A stretch of DNA of 64,000 bases from CAZGXI01 sp964529715. Its GTDB lineage: Bacteria; Chloroflexota; Anaerolineae; Aggregatilineales; Ch27. The position numbers were made by a program, and so were the translations under genes. The notes under the pieces were generated by a model. The model did no database searches and was not told where the DNA came from. It was given only the letters and a program-made list of their open reading frames with translations. Positions 33,059 through 42,418 of the stretch are shown here, piece after piece; position 1 is the first letter of the stretch, and every line of letters starts with the position of its first letter. Location: NCBI GenBank assembly GCA_964529715.1, contig CAZGXI010000003.1, positions 62,001-126,000 of the forward strand. Direction: 5' to 3'.

Positions 33059-36000
33059 ATGAAAAAAACGGTCTTTTACATCATTCTGAGTTCCGCCCTT
33101 CTCGCAGTCGGAGCGCTCGCCCAGCCACAAATCTACGCGGCTCAGGGCGGCAGGGCCTGCACATATAGTATCGAGATCAGCCCATCGAGCGTCAGAGTCA
33201 ACGAGTCTTTTACCATCAGGGGTACAGACAATACGGCAGTTGGCGCTAGTTGCACGCTAAACCACACTATCAGCCTGGGCAGCATCGGCGAAAATCTAAC
33301 CCTGACAGTGACGCCTGCGAACGCCGGGATGGGGCCGGGAGGTTATTCAGTCAAGTGCGTGTGCGCGCGCAACCCAAACTATTACCAGGAAGCCGGAGTA
33401 ACAGTCGTGGAAAGCAGTCCCTCGCCTCCTACATCGCTTCCACCCTGTAGCGACAGGAATGATGCCGACCATGACGGCTTCGGCTGCGATGACGCCTGCC
33501 CGAACAATAGCGGCTCCGTTTCGGGCTGCCCGCCGGGAACACAATCGGGCGACGACGAAAATGGTTCCGATACAGGATCGGACCCCAATCCCCCACCTGG
33601 AGGCGACGGCAGTAACGGTGGTGTGTCGAGCAGTACCCCCGACCAGGATGGGGATGGCGTTCCTGACCCTCTGGATGCCTGTCCAACTGTGCCAGTCACG
33701 ACCTACGGAGTGGACGGTTGCCCAGATCAGGACGGCGATGGCGTGCGGGACCTGGACGATGCCTGCCCAAATGTCCCTGGCCCTGCCGGGAACAGCGGCT
33801 GCCCACCGGACCGGGACGGCGACCGTGTTGCAGACTCTGAGGACGCCTGCCCTTATGTACGGGGGGCAGATGGGGCCGGCTGTCCCATTCAGCCGCCCTC
33901 AGACGGTGTCTGCTCTGCCGTTGTCAATACAGCAGAAACTCGTAATATCACCGAAGGAGTCAACATCCGCTCCGGGCCTTCCGAGCAAGATCAAATCGTC
34001 GGTTCCCTCAGCCCGACCGACATAGCTACTGTCGTCGGCGAAACCATCAACCCTCAGGGCGAACGGTGGTATCGCGTCGAATTCAATGGGCAGAACGGCT
34101 GGGTGCTCGCCGACCTCATCCGAATCGGAGGGCTAGGGTATCCTTGCCAATCGTCGGGCCAGCCGCTCGACATTGCAGCCGCGCTGACGCTGCACGGCTG
34201 CCCATACCACATCGAGGCGGCGCGCCGCCTGCCAGAACAGACTCAGCAAATGGTGGCTGCCAGCAGCAACCCGTGTGGAGAAATCGACCGCATCCTGGCC
34301 GACATCGACCATCCCTCCACTGGACCCGACCTGCCGCCTGATCTGCTGGCGCGAATGGTCAACTGCCCCTACGACATCCCGGCTTTCGTCGCGGCGCTGG
34401 AGCAACTGGGCGAGCAGTTCGGTCAGACCATGGTAGAGCAGATCGTCGCCACCCTGACCGCCCCAGACATCTGCCTAGATGTGCGTCGCATCATCGCCGG
34501 GCAGCTCCCACCCGATGTGCCGAGTAACGAGCCGGCAGGGAGCACGACGGCCACGAACGCGGCCATCCGACTCTGCCAGCCGGGACTGCCCGACGAGCGG
34601 ATCGCGCACATCGTGTCCCAGTTCCAGCGGCTTTCCGTCGCTCCCGGAAGTCTGGGGAATGATCTTTGCGTCTTCACCGATTCGGTCAATTTGCTCGGTT
34701 CGTTAAGCGACCAACAAGTCTCCCTCTATCACTGGCTCACCGGCTGCTACACGCCCCTGGAATCCCTGCGGGTCGTCGTCTATGCCGCTATGACCGGCGC
34801 AGACGCCTCACTCAACCTGAACGGTGACGTCTGCCGTCCAGGAATCGATCCGAATACGATCCTGGGAACGCCCCAGGATACGCTAGACATTTCACCCGAA
34901 CTGCAAGCCCAACTGGAAGGCTGCTCCGTGCCGGTGGTGCGGCTGTTCCTCACTAACCATCGGTCACGCCTGACGGATGCAGAGCTGCAGCGGCTGATGA
35001 ACGCGCCTGATCGCTGCCTGGCTATCGTCGCCTATATGCAGACCGGGTATATCCCACCAGCCACATCCTCCGTTGCAACGACAGAGTTGTTCTGGGGCAC
35101 GCCCGGCAGCTCAAGTGCCGGGCCTACCAACCTGACCGCCCCGCCTCTGACGCCAGACCTGGTGGAGCACATAACGGACACCGCCTATTTCGCGGAGAGC
35201 TTCACACCGTACTATGGCCTGCTGTCTTCGGCAGAGCGATATCGGACTGCTGCCGCCGTCTTTGTGGAGTCAGCCACCGGCTCCAGGCCGCAGATTTACC
35301 TGCTGGCTAATGGCGAACTGACGCCCCTGGACGACAGCTTTATGCCGCCGGGCAACCAGTTTGCTCCGGCTCTCTGCCGCGCGCCAAACCGGGACCTGCA
35401 AGTGATCTACTTGCTCGAAGAAAATGGACGGATTAGCTTGCAGGACACGAACCTGACGGCCAGAATGTCATATCGCTTGCTGGACGCACGCGATCTGAGC
35501 AGCAGAAATCTCGCTGTCGATACCGGTTATCGCCTGGCGTCAGGAGCAGGCTGCACGAATGTACTGATCACGCTGCGCGATCTGGGCACAAATAACCTGA
35601 ACATCTATATCGTCCGCCAGCTGAATACGCCGGAGCCTCTGATTTACAACGGGTTCAATCCGGCTTATTCGTATGAGAACAGGCTGATCGTTTTCGAGCG
35701 CGGGGAGGCACCGCAGCGCAGCATCATCCTGGCCGGTTCCGATGGAACCGAGATCTCACCTCCGCTAACTGATCCGGCAGAATATGGGGACTGCTTTGCG
35801 CCGGCGTTCGCCCCCGACTCCTTGGACATCTTTTTCCTGTGCGAAAAAGACGGCATCCGTCGCCTGTATGTTTACGACGGCGTCAACATCAGCAACATCA
35901 CGCCTACAGGAGTCAGCGTCAATCATCCATCTCCGGGGCCAGTTCCCGGCTACCTGGCATTTGACGACGGCAGCACCATCTACTGGAGCCTCGATGATGG

Positions 36001-36085
36001 ATCAAACTTCGGGCCGCTGATTCGACTGGCGGGTGGTGTATCGCAGTTGCTCTGGGCAGCAAACGCCCCACCGACCGGAGAGTGA
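33059..36085 (+). CDS. Secreted protein with thrombospondin type 3 calcium repeats, SH3b domain and C-terminal propeller-like region
   Basis: A 1008-residue exported protein. The signal peptide is MKKTVFYIILSSALLAVGAL; a cysteine-containing beta domain follows to about residue 120. Three or four thrombospondin type 3 repeats with DQDGDGVPDPLDACP, DQDGDGVRDLDDACP and DRDGDRVADSEDACP (calcium-binding D-x-D-x-D-G loops) lie at about 200-275. An SH3b domain (VNIRSGPSEQDQIVGSL to QNGWVLADLIRI) is at about 300-360. A middle of repeated Cys-containing helical units (G-C-P-Y/N-C-P-Y patterns) follows. The final 330 residues, beta-rich, look like TolB/WD-type blades. It is probably cell-surface; no enzymatic motif is seen. 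It likely shares a transcript with the next gene. Confidence 0.8.
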   Translation: MKKTVFYIILSSALLAVGALAQPQIYAAQGGRACTYSIEISPSSVRVNESFTIRGTDNTAVGASCTLNHTISLGSIGENLTLTVTPANAGMGPGGYSVKCVCARNPNYYQEAGVTVVESSPSPPTSLPPCSDRNDADHDGFGCDDACPNNSGSVSGCPPGTQSGDDENGSDTGSDPNPPPGGDGSNGGVSSSTPDQDGDGVPDPLDACPTVPVTTYGVDGCPDQDGDGVRDLDDACPNVPGPAGNSGCPPDRDGDRVADSEDACPYVRGADGAGCPIQPPSDGVCSAVVNTAETRNITEGVNIRSGPSEQDQIVGSLSPTDIATVVGETINPQGERWYRVEFNGQNGWVLADLIRIGGLGYPCQSSGQPLDIAAALTLHGCPYHIEAARRLPEQTQQMVAASSNPCGEIDRILADIDHPSTGPDLPPDLLARMVNCPYDIPAFVAALEQLGEQFGQTMVEQIVATLTAPDICLDVRRIIAGQLPPDVPSNEPAGSTTATNAAIRLCQPGLPDERIAHIVSQFQRLSVAPGSLGNDLCVFTDSVNLLGSLSDQQVSLYHWLTGCYTPLESLRVVVYAAMTGADASLNLNGDVCRPGIDPNTILGTPQDTLDISPELQAQLEGCSVPVVRLFLTNHRSRLTDAELQRLMNAPDRCLAIVAYMQTGYIPPATSSVATTELFWGTPGSSSAGPTNLTAPPLTPDLVEHITDTAYFAESFTPYYGLLSSAERYRTAAAVFVESATGSRPQIYLLANGELTPLDDSFMPPGNQFAPALCRAPNRDLQVIYLLEENGRISLQDTNLTARMSYRLLDARDLSSRNLAVDTGYRLASGAGCTNVLITLRDLGTNNLNIYIVRQLNTPEPLIYNGFNPAYSYENRLIVFERGEAPQRSIILAGSDGTEISPPLTDPAEYGDCFAPAFAPDSLDIFFLCEKDGIRRLYVYDGVNISNITPTGVSVNHPSPGPVPGYLAFDDGSTIYWSLDDGSNFGPLIRLAGGVSQLLWAANAPPTGE

Positions 36086-36120
36086 CGCAGCGTAACTCCA
36101 TCACGAAAAATACCATTCAT

Positions 36121-36153
36121 CCGGCATGGGCACGGCCACCGCGCCCATGCCGG
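36121..36153 (+). terminator. GC-rich hairpin after the TSP3/SH3 gene
   Basis: CCGGCATGGGC (36121-36131) and GCCCATGCCGG (36143-36153) form an 11-base perfect stem around an 11-base loop, 36 bases after the stop. No T-run follows, so factor-independent termination is uncertain; partial termination or transcript protection is possible. Confidence 0.5.
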
Positions 36154-36216
36154 AACTGAGCCTTAACACCTCTTTTCTGCGCCGACAGCAGGAGCACAAA
36201 GGACTGATAGGACCCT

Positions 36217-37239
36217 ATGAAAGCCGCGCATTTGGGTCTGGCGGGCGTAATGGGAACAATCATTACGGCGACTGTTTTGCTGTTCACACCTCCTGTTGGG
36301 CACACGCTACAATCAGAGGTGACGACAACTCCATTGGCTGTAATGAGTGTAGGCCTGCGATTGTATATTGACCAAAACACACTGACGCTTTATGTGGATG
36401 AAACTCCAACAGAGAGAGCTTGCCTTTTTGGCTTGAGGCTCCGGGTGGCAGATTATAATGGCCTGTTGGGAGTGATTGGAAATGACTTTGAGGCTTTGAG
36501 GCAGGCCGGCTACATGGCCCAGCCCGGTTCTTGCTTTATTTATAGGCTGGATAACACAAGCTCCCCTGACCAAAGTGTTTGCACAGCCCCCCAGATATTC
36601 CGTCGGCTGGTCACACAGGCCGACGTATTCTGGCATAACCAAAATATGCTGCGCTCGATCCAGATATTAGGCGGAAATGTTGTGCCTAGCGATATATGTT
36701 CCAACGATCCCTCTTCGCCGTGCTCATTCACCTTTACACCTACCACACCCTGCATTTTCCCCACCCCTCCGGTGACATCAACACGAAACATTCCTAATAT
36801 CAACAGACTGGTGACAAACGGCGACTTTCAGCAGTTTGTGGCTGCCGTAACCCGTCCAGATGGCAGTTACGATCCGGATGCAGATTGCTGGTCAGAACAA
36901 GCAGACAACTGGCTCCAGGCCAGGCCGACCCCCATCCACCCAAGAGATATGACGGTCACAGAACCCCGCCGGTACGTCACCTGGTACGAAGCCGATGCCT
37001 ACTGCCACTGGATCGGTGGCCGACTGCTCAGCCAGACGGAATGGGTTGCCGCTGCTGCTCAGGGAATATTTACCGAAACAGGCATCCTGTACGAATGGGC
37101 TATTACCAATAATACGACACCACTGATTATGCAGCGCACCTACGACTCCCAAACAGGTGTCCCGACGATTATCCCGAATCAGTGCACGCCAGATGGGCCG
37201 ATATGGGTAGGCCGGGCATACTTCCGCTGTACCCAATAG
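36217..37239 (+). CDS. Exported protein with a divergent formylglycine-generating-enzyme (SUMF1-like) domain
   Basis: A 340-residue protein with an N-terminal signal or anchor (MKAAHLGLAGVMGTIITATV). The first 190 residues have no recognised family. From about residue 200 it resembles the FGE-sulfatase fold: INRLVTNGDFQQFVAAV, MTVTEPRRYVTWYEADAYCH, WIGGRLLSQTEWVAAA. It ends with RAYFRCTQ, like the FRC end of the fold. The domain is short and lacks an obvious catalytic cysteine pair, so it is more likely a binding version (as in C-type-lectin-like/DGR variable proteins) than a sulfatase activator. Base composition between about 36217 and 36830 is more AT-rich than the surroundings, hinting at horizontal origin. 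Confidence 0.7.
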   Translation: MKAAHLGLAGVMGTIITATVLLFTPPVGHTLQSEVTTTPLAVMSVGLRLYIDQNTLTLYVDETPTERACLFGLRLRVADYNGLLGVIGNDFEALRQAGYMAQPGSCFIYRLDNTSSPDQSVCTAPQIFRRLVTQADVFWHNQNMLRSIQILGGNVVPSDICSNDPSSPCSFTFTPTTPCIFPTPPVTSTRNIPNINRLVTNGDFQQFVAAVTRPDGSYDPDADCWSEQADNWLQARPTPIHPRDMTVTEPRRYVTWYEADAYCHWIGGRLLSQTEWVAAAAQGIFTETGILYEWAITNNTTPLIMQRTYDSQTGVPTIIPNQCTPDGPIWVGRAYFRCTQ

Positions 37240-37249
37240 AAGTACGCCG

Positions 37250-37549
37250 CTACCCCAGGCCAAACCAAGAGCAAAAGTTCACCGCGTCTGGGGCGCCGCA
37301 AGTCGGCAAGATAGCGACGGCGAACAGGATCAGTCCGCAGCAGGCCATCGCCAGCAGCAGGGCAACCAGGCAGCCGCACCAGGCCACCGGTCCGCCCGTG
37401 AACAGATCGATCACCAGTTCAAAAACGGATGAAACCGCCCCCAGCAGGCCGGAGATAAACGGCAGCACGACGGCCAGGATGATTCCCCCGACACACAACA
37501 GGCCCAAAATCGCAATGATAGGAATAATCTGCGGATCCACAGACAGCAT
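37250..37549 (-). CDS. Small Cys-containing membrane protein, unknown
   Basis: A 99-residue very hydrophobic protein with three probable membrane helices (IIPIIAILGLLCVGGIILAV, ISGLLGAVSSVFELVIDL and CGCLVALLLAMACCGLILFA). Cysteines cluster around WCGCL and ACCG. A purine-rich GGGGGAGG run lies just before the ATG at 37549. It converges with the FGE-like gene with ten bases between the stops. No family recognised. Confidence 0.6.
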   Translation of the reverse strand: MLSVDPQIIPIIAILGLLCVGGIILAVVLPFISGLLGAVSSVFELVIDLFTGGPVAWCGCLVALLLAMACCGLILFAVAILPTCGAPDAVNFCSWFGLG

Positions 37550-37636
37550 TCCTCCCCCTGATGTCCGGTTTTAGAAAACCGATGCGGTGGATTGGGTCCG
37601 CCGCTACCAAACGCACGCCGAATGATGAGTTGGCGA

Positions 37637-39400
37637 TCAGGGCGCGCCGAGGTCGCGTCTGTCGATCTCCATCTGGATCAATTCGCGGCGCAAAATCTTG
37701 CCCACTGCCGACTTGGGCAGTTCCCGAACAAACTCATAGCGCGAGGGCACTTCGTAGCGCGCCAGCTCTTTCGCTGCAAACGCCATCAGTTCTTCGGGGG
37801 TGACCTGTTGGCCGGGCTTGAGAACCACCCATGCTTTGAGCGCCTCCTGCCCTTCCCTTGCCGGATCGGGATGCGGAATGGCCGCGACGCCGACTTCCAG
37901 AACGGCCGGATGGTTCATCAACACGTCTTCCACATTGCGGGGATAGACGTTGAAGCCACCGATCAGGGCCATGTCTTTCTTGCGGTCCACAATATAGAAG
38001 TAGCCGTCCTCGTCCATGCGGGCAATGTCGCCTGTGTAAAGCCACTTGCGGCCCTGGGCATCCTGGCGCAGCGCGTTAGCCGTTTCCGTCGGCATGCCGT
38101 GATACCCGATCATCATCTGCGGACCGCGCATCACCAATTCGCCAATCTCGCCAACCGGAACGTCTGTTTCGCCATCGTCCAGACTGACCACACGACATTC
38201 CACATCGGGGAAGGGCAGCCCGATGGAGCCAGTGCGATTTTCCCCTTGTAGCGGATTGGCATGGGTCGCGGTGGGCATCTCGCTCATCCCAAAGCCTTCC
38301 AGTAACTTGCCGCCGCTGAGTTCTTCAAACCGCTGTTTAGTCGGCGGCGGCAGCGGAGCCGACCCACTGATGCAGGCCCGGATCGATTTCAGGTCGATCT
38401 GGCCGGCTTTGACCCTGGGATGGTTGTTGATGGCGTTGTAGAGCGCCGGAACGCCCATGAACAACGTCGGACGATAGGTGTGAATAACATCCAACACCTC
38501 GTCGATGTCGCGCGCATTGGCAACCATCAGCATCGCCGAAGCCATCGACACGGCGAAGCTCAGCACGGCAACCATGCCAAAGACGTGAAACAGCGGGATC
38601 GCCGCCAGAAAGCTCTCTCTGTGCAAGTCGCCGACCACGCTGGACGACAACCAGGCACGGCATTGCCAGGTATTGGCGACCAGTGCCCGATGTGTGGACA
38701 TGGCCGCTTTGGAAACGCCCGTCGTGCCACCGGTGTATTGGAAAATCGCCAGGTCGTCTGGCATAACCAATGTAGCAGGCTTTTTGCCGGCGTAACGAAT
38801 CAGTAGGTCTTGCAGCCAGTAATCTTCGGGCCGTTTTTCGATGGCGTGGCCATCTTTTTTCTCGCGGGCCAGCGTGAACAGAAATTTCGCCAGCGGCGGC
38901 AGGTACTCTTTGATGTTCGTCACGATCACTTGCCTGAGGTCGGTCTGGGGCTGAATTTGCTTGACCGTGTTGTAGAACAGACTCAAGGTAATCGCCATGG
39001 TCGCGCCAGAGTCGGCAAGCTGGTCCCGCATCTTATTGGCAGGAAACGTCGGATTGGTCGCGGCGACGACTCCCCCGGCCTTGAGAACCGCGTAGAAAGC
39101 GATGACAAACTGGGTGCAATTGGGCATCACCAGTGCCACACGCTCGCCCTTTTTCAGGCCGAGGTCTGCCAGCGCAACCGCCAGCGCATCGGAATAGGCA
39201 TCGAGTTCCCGGTAAGTGACAACGCTGTGTTTGCGCCCAAACAGCGGAAGATGGGCAGAAGTAAGACAGGCCACCGCCTCAGGATGCTGATTGGCGCTCT
39301 CCCGGAGCAGCCCGTGCAACGGAATATCGGGATAGTCCAGGGTGGATGGGACACCCGAATCGTAATGCAGCGTCCAGGGTTTATCGCTGTACTGAACCAT
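37637..39400 (-). CDS. fadD: Long-chain acyl-CoA ligase (AMP-forming)
   Basis: A 587-residue ANL-superfamily enzyme that activates a fatty acid to acyl-AMP, then acyl-CoA. Motifs: FQYTGGTTGVSKAAMSTHR (P-loop), ACISGSAPLPPPTKQRFEE, LLEGFGMSEM (A5-like, where most have YGLTE), WLYTGDIARMDEDGYFYIVD and GFNVYPRNVEDVL, and the terminal lysine in PKSAVGKILRRELI. The ATG at 39400 follows GGAGAAAAGG; the frame is open to 39484. It has its own upstream promoter region, divergent from the MFS gene. The acyl chain length is not predictable; neighbours (thioesterase, CoA-transferase) support a lipid or aromatic degradation context. Confidence 0.93.
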   Translation of the reverse strand: MVQYSDKPWTLHYDSGVPSTLDYPDIPLHGLLRESANQHPEAVACLTSAHLPLFGRKHSVVTYRELDAYSDALAVALADLGLKKGERVALVMPNCTQFVIAFYAVLKAGGVVAATNPTFPANKMRDQLADSGATMAITLSLFYNTVKQIQPQTDLRQVIVTNIKEYLPPLAKFLFTLAREKKDGHAIEKRPEDYWLQDLLIRYAGKKPATLVMPDDLAIFQYTGGTTGVSKAAMSTHRALVANTWQCRAWLSSSVVGDLHRESFLAAIPLFHVFGMVAVLSFAVSMASAMLMVANARDIDEVLDVIHTYRPTLFMGVPALYNAINNHPRVKAGQIDLKSIRACISGSAPLPPPTKQRFEELSGGKLLEGFGMSEMPTATHANPLQGENRTGSIGLPFPDVECRVVSLDDGETDVPVGEIGELVMRGPQMMIGYHGMPTETANALRQDAQGRKWLYTGDIARMDEDGYFYIVDRKKDMALIGGFNVYPRNVEDVLMNHPAVLEVGVAAIPHPDPAREGQEALKAWVVLKPGQQVTPEELMAFAAKELARYEVPSRYEFVRELPKSAVGKILRRELIQMEIDRRDLGAP

Positions 39401-39505
39401 CACCTTTTCTCCACTACAAACGCGGCGAATAGATTCTTTGCGCTCCTGGCCTGGAACGGTATGAGACGGCGATAAGTATAGCAACTCCAGGAGATAGGCG
39501 TGTCT

Positions 39506-39514
39506 ATTATATCA
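39506..39514 (-). promoter_or_regulatory. Extended -10 promoter element for the acyl-CoA ligase
   Basis: On the minus strand TGATATAAT (TGn plus TATAAT) lies about 105 bases before the ATG, in a markedly AT-rich stretch. An extended -10 needs no good -35, and none is visible. TTGCAT is present but too close to act as one. Confidence 0.5.
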
Positions 39515-39623
39515 TAATATCTATGCAAATTACCTGTTTCACTTCCGGGTTCATTCACGCGAAACTGCAATGCATCCTGCCGCGCAAATAGGCATCAAAG
39601 AGGGAGAGCAGCAGTTGGCAACG

Positions 39624-39632
39624 TGCTATAAT
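39624..39632 (+). promoter_or_regulatory. Extended -10 promoter element for the MFS transporter
   Basis: TGCTATAAT lies 61 bases before the ATG at 39693. TGn followed by a perfect TATAAT is the extended -10 pattern. Together with the minus-strand element at 39506-39514 it makes a divergent promoter pair about 110 bases apart. Confidence 0.5.
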
Positions 39633-39692
39633 TCCCCTCCTGCTGTATTCGGCCTGCATTTTTTGTAGATTGTACCGCTCTGTTGAAACGCG

Positions 39693-41003
39693 ATGATCAC
39701 CACCCTATTTCAACGCCTTCCTCCCGCCCTTCATCACCGGGATTTTCGTCTGCTGTGGATCGGGCAACTCATCTCGATGATCGGCACCCAGATGCAATTG
39801 ACTGCTCTGGACTGGCACGTGTTCAAACTGCTGGAAGGAAGCACATTCACGGTTTCGGTGTTCGGCGTTCAGATCGATTTGCAGGCAGAGGCGCTGGGTC
39901 TGGGCACATCCGGTCTGGTGCGGATCATCCCGATTATCTTTTTCGCCCTGGTCGGCGGCGTGCTGGCCGATACGCGCGACCGTCGTAAACTGATGCTCTG
40001 GACGCAAAGCGCCGCCGCACTGTTGGCGGCGCTCCTGGCCCTGTTGACACTGACGGATAGCGTCACTCTGCCGGCGATCTATCTGCTGACCGCCGCCGGG
40101 TCTGCCGTGTCCGCTTTCGACAACCCGGCACGGCAGTCGTTGGTGCCCAAACTGGTCCCGCGTGAGCATCTGACGAATGCCGTGAGCCTGAATACGTTGA
40201 TGTGGCAATTTGGGACCATCGTCGGACCGGGGATCGCCGGCTTCCTACTCAGCAAGTTCGACCCTGGCCTGATTTACGCGCTGAATGCTGTGTCGTTCGG
40301 CGCGGTGATCGTCGCCCTGCTGCTGATGCGCTATCGTGGCCAGGCCGCCGCCGAAAACACCGGTCTCGGCTGGCGGGCGATGGTCGAAGGGCTGCGGTTC
40401 ACCTACCGCTCCCGGATCATCTGGGGCACGATGCTACTGGATTTCTTTGCCACCTTCTTTTCCTCGGCGCGCACGATGCTGCCCATCGTCGCCAGCAGCA
40501 TTCTTCACGTCGGGCCAGAAGGTTACGGCCTGCTCGTCACGGCGCAACCGGTCGGAGCGGCACTGGCCGGGACGATGACCAGTCTGCGCAAAGACATCCA
40601 CCGGCAGGGAGCCGTGCTGCTTGCCAGTGTGATCGTGTATGGTCTGGCGACGGCCCTGTTCGGTATTTCGACGATCTTTGCCCTGTCCTACGCCCTGTTT
40701 GCGCTGACCGGCGCCGCCGACACAGTCTCGACCGTGATCCGGGGCACCATCCGGCAACTGCTCACGCCGGACCATCTGCGTGGGCGCATGACCAGCGTCA
40801 ATATGATTTTCTTCATGGGCGGGCCACAGCTAGGGGAGCTGGAGGCCGGGGTCGTTGCCGCCCTGTTCGGCGCACCGTTTGCCATTTTCAGCGGCGGTAT
40901 TGCCACCGTACTGTTGACGTTGTGGATTGCGTGGAAATACCCCCGCCTGCGCAGCTATACTAGCGAGACGCAAGCCGCAGCAGCGGTTGCCGCCGCCGAC
41001 TGA
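39693..41003 (+). CDS. MFS transporter (EntS/DHA3-like exporter)
   Basis: A 436-residue membrane protein of the DHA3/EntS group. It starts LPPALHHRDFRLLWIGQLIS (the FRxLWxGQ start typical of the group), then LALLTLTDSVTLPAIYLLTA and the signature SAFDNPARQSLVPKLVPREH, LTNAVSLNTLMWQFGTIVGPGIAG, and in the second half RGTIRQLLTPDHLRGRM. About 11-12 hydrophobic helices alternate with short charged loops. Substrate unknown; relatives export siderophores, macrolides or other small hydrophobic molecules. It has its own promoter and no partner gene. An 8-base gap separates its stop from the convergent thioesterase. Confidence 0.88.
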   Translation: MITTLFQRLPPALHHRDFRLLWIGQLISMIGTQMQLTALDWHVFKLLEGSTFTVSVFGVQIDLQAEALGLGTSGLVRIIPIIFFALVGGVLADTRDRRKLMLWTQSAAALLAALLALLTLTDSVTLPAIYLLTAAGSAVSAFDNPARQSLVPKLVPREHLTNAVSLNTLMWQFGTIVGPGIAGFLLSKFDPGLIYALNAVSFGAVIVALLLMRYRGQAAAENTGLGWRAMVEGLRFTYRSRIIWGTMLLDFFATFFSSARTMLPIVASSILHVGPEGYGLLVTAQPVGAALAGTMTSLRKDIHRQGAVLLASVIVYGLATALFGISTIFALSYALFALTGAADTVSTVIRGTIRQLLTPDHLRGRMTSVNMIFFMGGPQLGELEAGVVAALFGAPFAIFSGGIATVLLTLWIAWKYPRLRSYTSETQAAAAVAAAD

Positions 41004-41010
41004 CAGGCCC

Positions 41011-41439
41011 TTACCGTTTGGGAACTTCCTGGCTTAACACATTGCGCCAGGCGTCGGGGATTTTCGACACTTGCCCCTGGTGGTTGATACAAATGTGGCT
41101 GGTGCGTCCCGTTACCAACAGCGTGCCCGACGCAGCGTCCACGATCTCGTAGCCGAAGGTGATCGAGCGACTCTTGAGTTCTTCAACCCAGCAACGGACC
41201 GTAATCAACTGAGCATAGCGCGCCGGAACGCGATACCGCACGAAAACCTCGCTGACGGCCAGCCAGTAGCCGCTGCGCTCGAACTCGGCGTAATCGATGC
41301 CGCGCACGCGGGAGTAATGGGAACGGGCCTCTTCAAAATAGGCCAGATAGTTAGAATGGTGGACAACGCCCATCGCGTCCGTCTCGACATAGCGGACGTG
41401 AAACGTCGTCTCGGCAACAAAACGATCGGCAGGGGGCAT
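41011..41439 (-). CDS. 4-hydroxybenzoyl-CoA-thioesterase-fold acyl-CoA thioesterase (YbgC/FadM-like)
   Basis: A 142-residue single hot-dog domain protein. The active-site motif is VRYVETDAMGVVHHSNYLAYFEEARSHY, shortened here to its core YVETDAMGVVHHSNYLAYF, with the family Asp in ETDAMG. VKYRVPARYAQLITVRC-type strands follow. It cleaves short or aromatic acyl-CoA thioesters. ATG at 41439. It is at the end of the minus-strand CoA-transferase/protease group, about 78 bases after it, and may act on the same CoA intermediates. Confidence 0.9.
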   Translation of the reverse strand: MPPADRFVAETTFHVRYVETDAMGVVHHSNYLAYFEEARSHYSRVRGIDYAEFERSGYWLAVSEVFVRYRVPARYAQLITVRCWVEELKSRSITFGYEIVDAASGTLLVTGRTSHICINHQGQVSKIPDAWRNVLSQEVPKR

Positions 41440-41517
41440 TCTTTTCTCCGTTCAAAGTAAACACCGCATCACCGGGCACACACAGGTAAAACAGCTTTGC
41501 ACCTGTGGGAGCCAAGA

Positions 41518-42342
41518 TTATAAAGTCGATTCGCGCGCCAGGATGCTACGCAGCAGGTCTTTGCGCGCCGCACCACCCAACGTTTCCAGCTTACGCAGTC
41601 CCAACGGATCGATCTCTTCGCGCAGCAGGCGGATTTCTTCGGTAGTCGGCGGCAGTGTCTCGTGCAGATCGGGAGCAATGGCCAGGTCAAAGCCCGTCTT
41701 TGCCCGAATCCGATCCACCGTGACGCCGGGATGGTGCGCAATCAGACGCATCCGCCCATCGGCCCAGTCGAACTGTCCCAGGTCGCTAAGCAAATACACC
41801 GGGCCGCTGCCACGTCTGCGTTCTGGGGTGTGCCCCAAGCCGCTGACGAAATCCACCTGGGGGACAAACACGGCACGCGAATGGCGGGGCACATACAGGT
41901 GCATGTTATTGGAAAGCAGACTGACGTCGGGGATACCCACCGCCCCCGGCAGGCGCATCCGGGGACGGTGATAATCCCGCCCAATAGCGATGTTGTTGAA
42001 GTTCCCGGCGCTATCGACCTGCGCCGGGCGGAAGAATTCCACCGGGTAGAGACGCGGCAGAATGTCTGCCACGATGTGCACAAAGCCGATGGTCATCAGC
42101 GCCCTGCCAAGCCACAGTTCCTCGACGCGCGCCAATCCCAGCGGGGACCAATCCTGGCAGATGCCCTGCCCGATGGCAGAAGCGAACCGCAGGTTGGGTG
42201 CGTGGGTCAGTTTCGCCAGCAGGTAGCCGGCCATGACCAGGGGAGTTGCCATCCCCTGTGCAGCAAGCGTATCATCGCGCACCCGGCGCGCGATACATAC
42301 CGACATCAACTCGTCGATGGTGTAATCCGGCGTGTGTTCCAT
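41518..42342 (-). CDS. CoA-transferase subunit beta (IpdB-like)
   Basis: About 274 residues of the family I CoA-transferase beta-type subunit. Features: TPLVMAGYLLAKLTHAPNLR, VDSAGNFNNIAIGRDYHRPR, GIPDVSLLSNNMHLYVP, FVPQVDFVSGLGH, VYLLSDLGQFDWADGRMRL and AHHPGVTVDRIRAKTGFDL. The run VDFVSGLG...SDLG.FD...M and HPGVT closely parallels mycobacterial IpdB, the CoA-ester ring hydrolase of steroid catabolism, more than acetoacetate CoA-transferase. Either hydrolase or transferase activity is possible. Start: tandem ATGs at 42345 and 42342; the frame reaches 42399 with weak family fit. Its partner subunit lies beyond the S41 protease at 43711. Confidence 0.82.
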   Translation of the reverse strand: MEHTPDYTIDELMSVCIARRVRDDTLAAQGMATPLVMAGYLLAKLTHAPNLRFASAIGQGICQDWSPLGLARVEELWLGRALMTIGFVHIVADILPRLYPVEFFRPAQVDSAGNFNNIAIGRDYHRPRMRLPGAVGIPDVSLLSNNMHLYVPRHSRAVFVPQVDFVSGLGHTPERRRGSGPVYLLSDLGQFDWADGRMRLIAHHPGVTVDRIRAKTGFDLAIAPDLHETLPPTTEEIRLLREEIDPLGLRKLETLGGAARKDLLRSILARESTL

Positions 42343-42418
42343 CATCACCAACGCACGGCAGCAGATTGCTGCCATCCCACCCGTTCCGTTTAACCCCACC
42401 CGCGCGACAAAGTTCCGC

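Noticed and set aside
36217..37239. The FGE-like protein as an active formylglycine-generating enzyme for a sulfatase
   Set aside because: No sulfatase gene is adjacent, the domain is short, and the catalytic cysteine region is not evident.
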